DNA from: Hyphomicrobiales bacterium
GTDB lineage: Bacteria > Pseudomonadota > Alphaproteobacteria > Rhizobiales > Rhizobiaceae
DNA: 40,711 bases
Reading direction: 5' to 3'
Assembly (NCBI GenBank): GCA_900472785.1
Contig: UCJH01000068.1
Span: 1 to 40,711, forward strand
Notes under the pieces: generated by a model
Databases searched by the model: none
What the model saw: the letters and a program-made list of their open reading frames with translations, nothing else
What the model was told of the DNA's origin: nothing
Translations under genes and position numbers: made by a program
Shown: positions 40,483 to 40,711 of the stretch, piece by piece
Layout: each line of letters starts with the position of its first letter
Numbering within the stretch: the first letter of the stretch is position 1

Positions 40483-40711
40483 TGTGCAACCGTCTTTAAT
40501 TGCAGGCTGGAGTTTGCATCGAGCCTTCGTAGATATGCCAGAATAAGAGATGCTGCCGCAGGCGTCATGCTGTCCACCTTCAATACCTGCGCAAGATTTC
40601 GAGGCGCGGCAGCCGTCAACTTCTGTGTTAACTCGTTGGAAAGACCCGACAAAACCGAAAAATCAAAATCTTCCGGAATTTCCGTTGCCTCCTCGCGGCG
40701 CACACTGGCAA
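40479..40711 (-). CDS. mnmG: tRNA uridine-5-carboxymethylaminomethyl synthesis enzyme MnmG, C-terminal part
   Basis: Only the last 76 codons or so are in the window; the gene continues past base 40711. The visible part has the conserved C-terminal helical domain: [17 protein letters not shown], then [21 protein letters not shown]. That matches the MnmE-binding tail of MnmG (GidA; compare IP.d.dY..i..LS.E). MnmG, with MnmE, adds cmnm5 to U34 of tRNAs with FAD and methylene-THF. The stop codon overlaps the rsmG start (ATGA). The order mnmG-rsmG-parA-parB supports the call. Confidence 0.9.
   Translation of the reverse strand, partial: ASVRREEATEIPEDFDFSVLSGLSNELTQKLTAAAPRNLAQVLKVDSMTPAAASLILAYLRRLDANSSLQLKTVAQ

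Overview
The window is chromosomal DNA of a member of the Rhizobiales, most likely Rhizobiaceae (Rhizobium/Agrobacterium/Ensifer relatives). The signs are high GC, the gene blocks mnmG-rsmG-parA-parB, leuS-lptE-holA and htpX-rsmB-heparinase-purH, a 180-kDa-class NAD-glutamate dehydrogenase, a TrcR/DUF1013 regulator, an SDHAF4-type protein, and palindromic intergenic repeats typical of this group. A perfect parS site and parAB at the right end place it in the origin-proximal part of the main chromosome. No IS element, prophage, CRISPR array, tRNA or rRNA was seen. Nearly all of it is core gene content.

Layout, left to right. 0.1-4.1 kb: leuB, a palindromic repeat, a PAP2 phosphatase, and a convergent MHS-type transporter carrying a large periplasmic insertion. 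4.2-8.6 kb: a leftward group with a Pho-box-controlled PhoA-type alkaline phosphatase followed by a Tat-exported CxxC protein, an ABC ATPase and a MacB-like permease with a histidine-rich loop, probably for metal handling. 8.6-11.8 kb: asd, preceded by an unannotated 39-codon Thr/Lys-rich leader and mutually exclusive hairpins (a candidate attenuator), then a lytic transglycosylase and a beta-carbonic anhydrase. 11.9-19.4 kb: a pyridoxal kinase, the giant glutamate dehydrogenase and a UMF1-family transporter. 19.4-25.5 kb: the leftward htpX-rsmB-heparinase-like-purH block. 25.6-28.5 kb: an SDHAF4-like protein, a thermonuclease-fold protein, a second copy of the palindromic repeat, and acs. 28.7-33.6 kb: trcR, an orphan ectoine synthase gene divergent from a LysR regulator, prpE and the PLP-binding YggS protein. 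33.8-40.7 kb: leuS-lptE-holA (rightward) converging on mnmG-rsmG-parA-parB (leftward).

The genes mostly serve central metabolism (Leu, Lys/Thr/Met, purine, acetate, propionate and glutamate), translation, envelope maintenance and chromosome segregation. The most unusual items are the asd leader, the alkaline phosphatase/His-rich ABC neighbourhood, the orphan ectC-LysR pair with its dyad operator, the MHS transporter insertion, and one perfect plus three degenerate parS sites. All calls come from reading the sequence; no database search or folding program was run.
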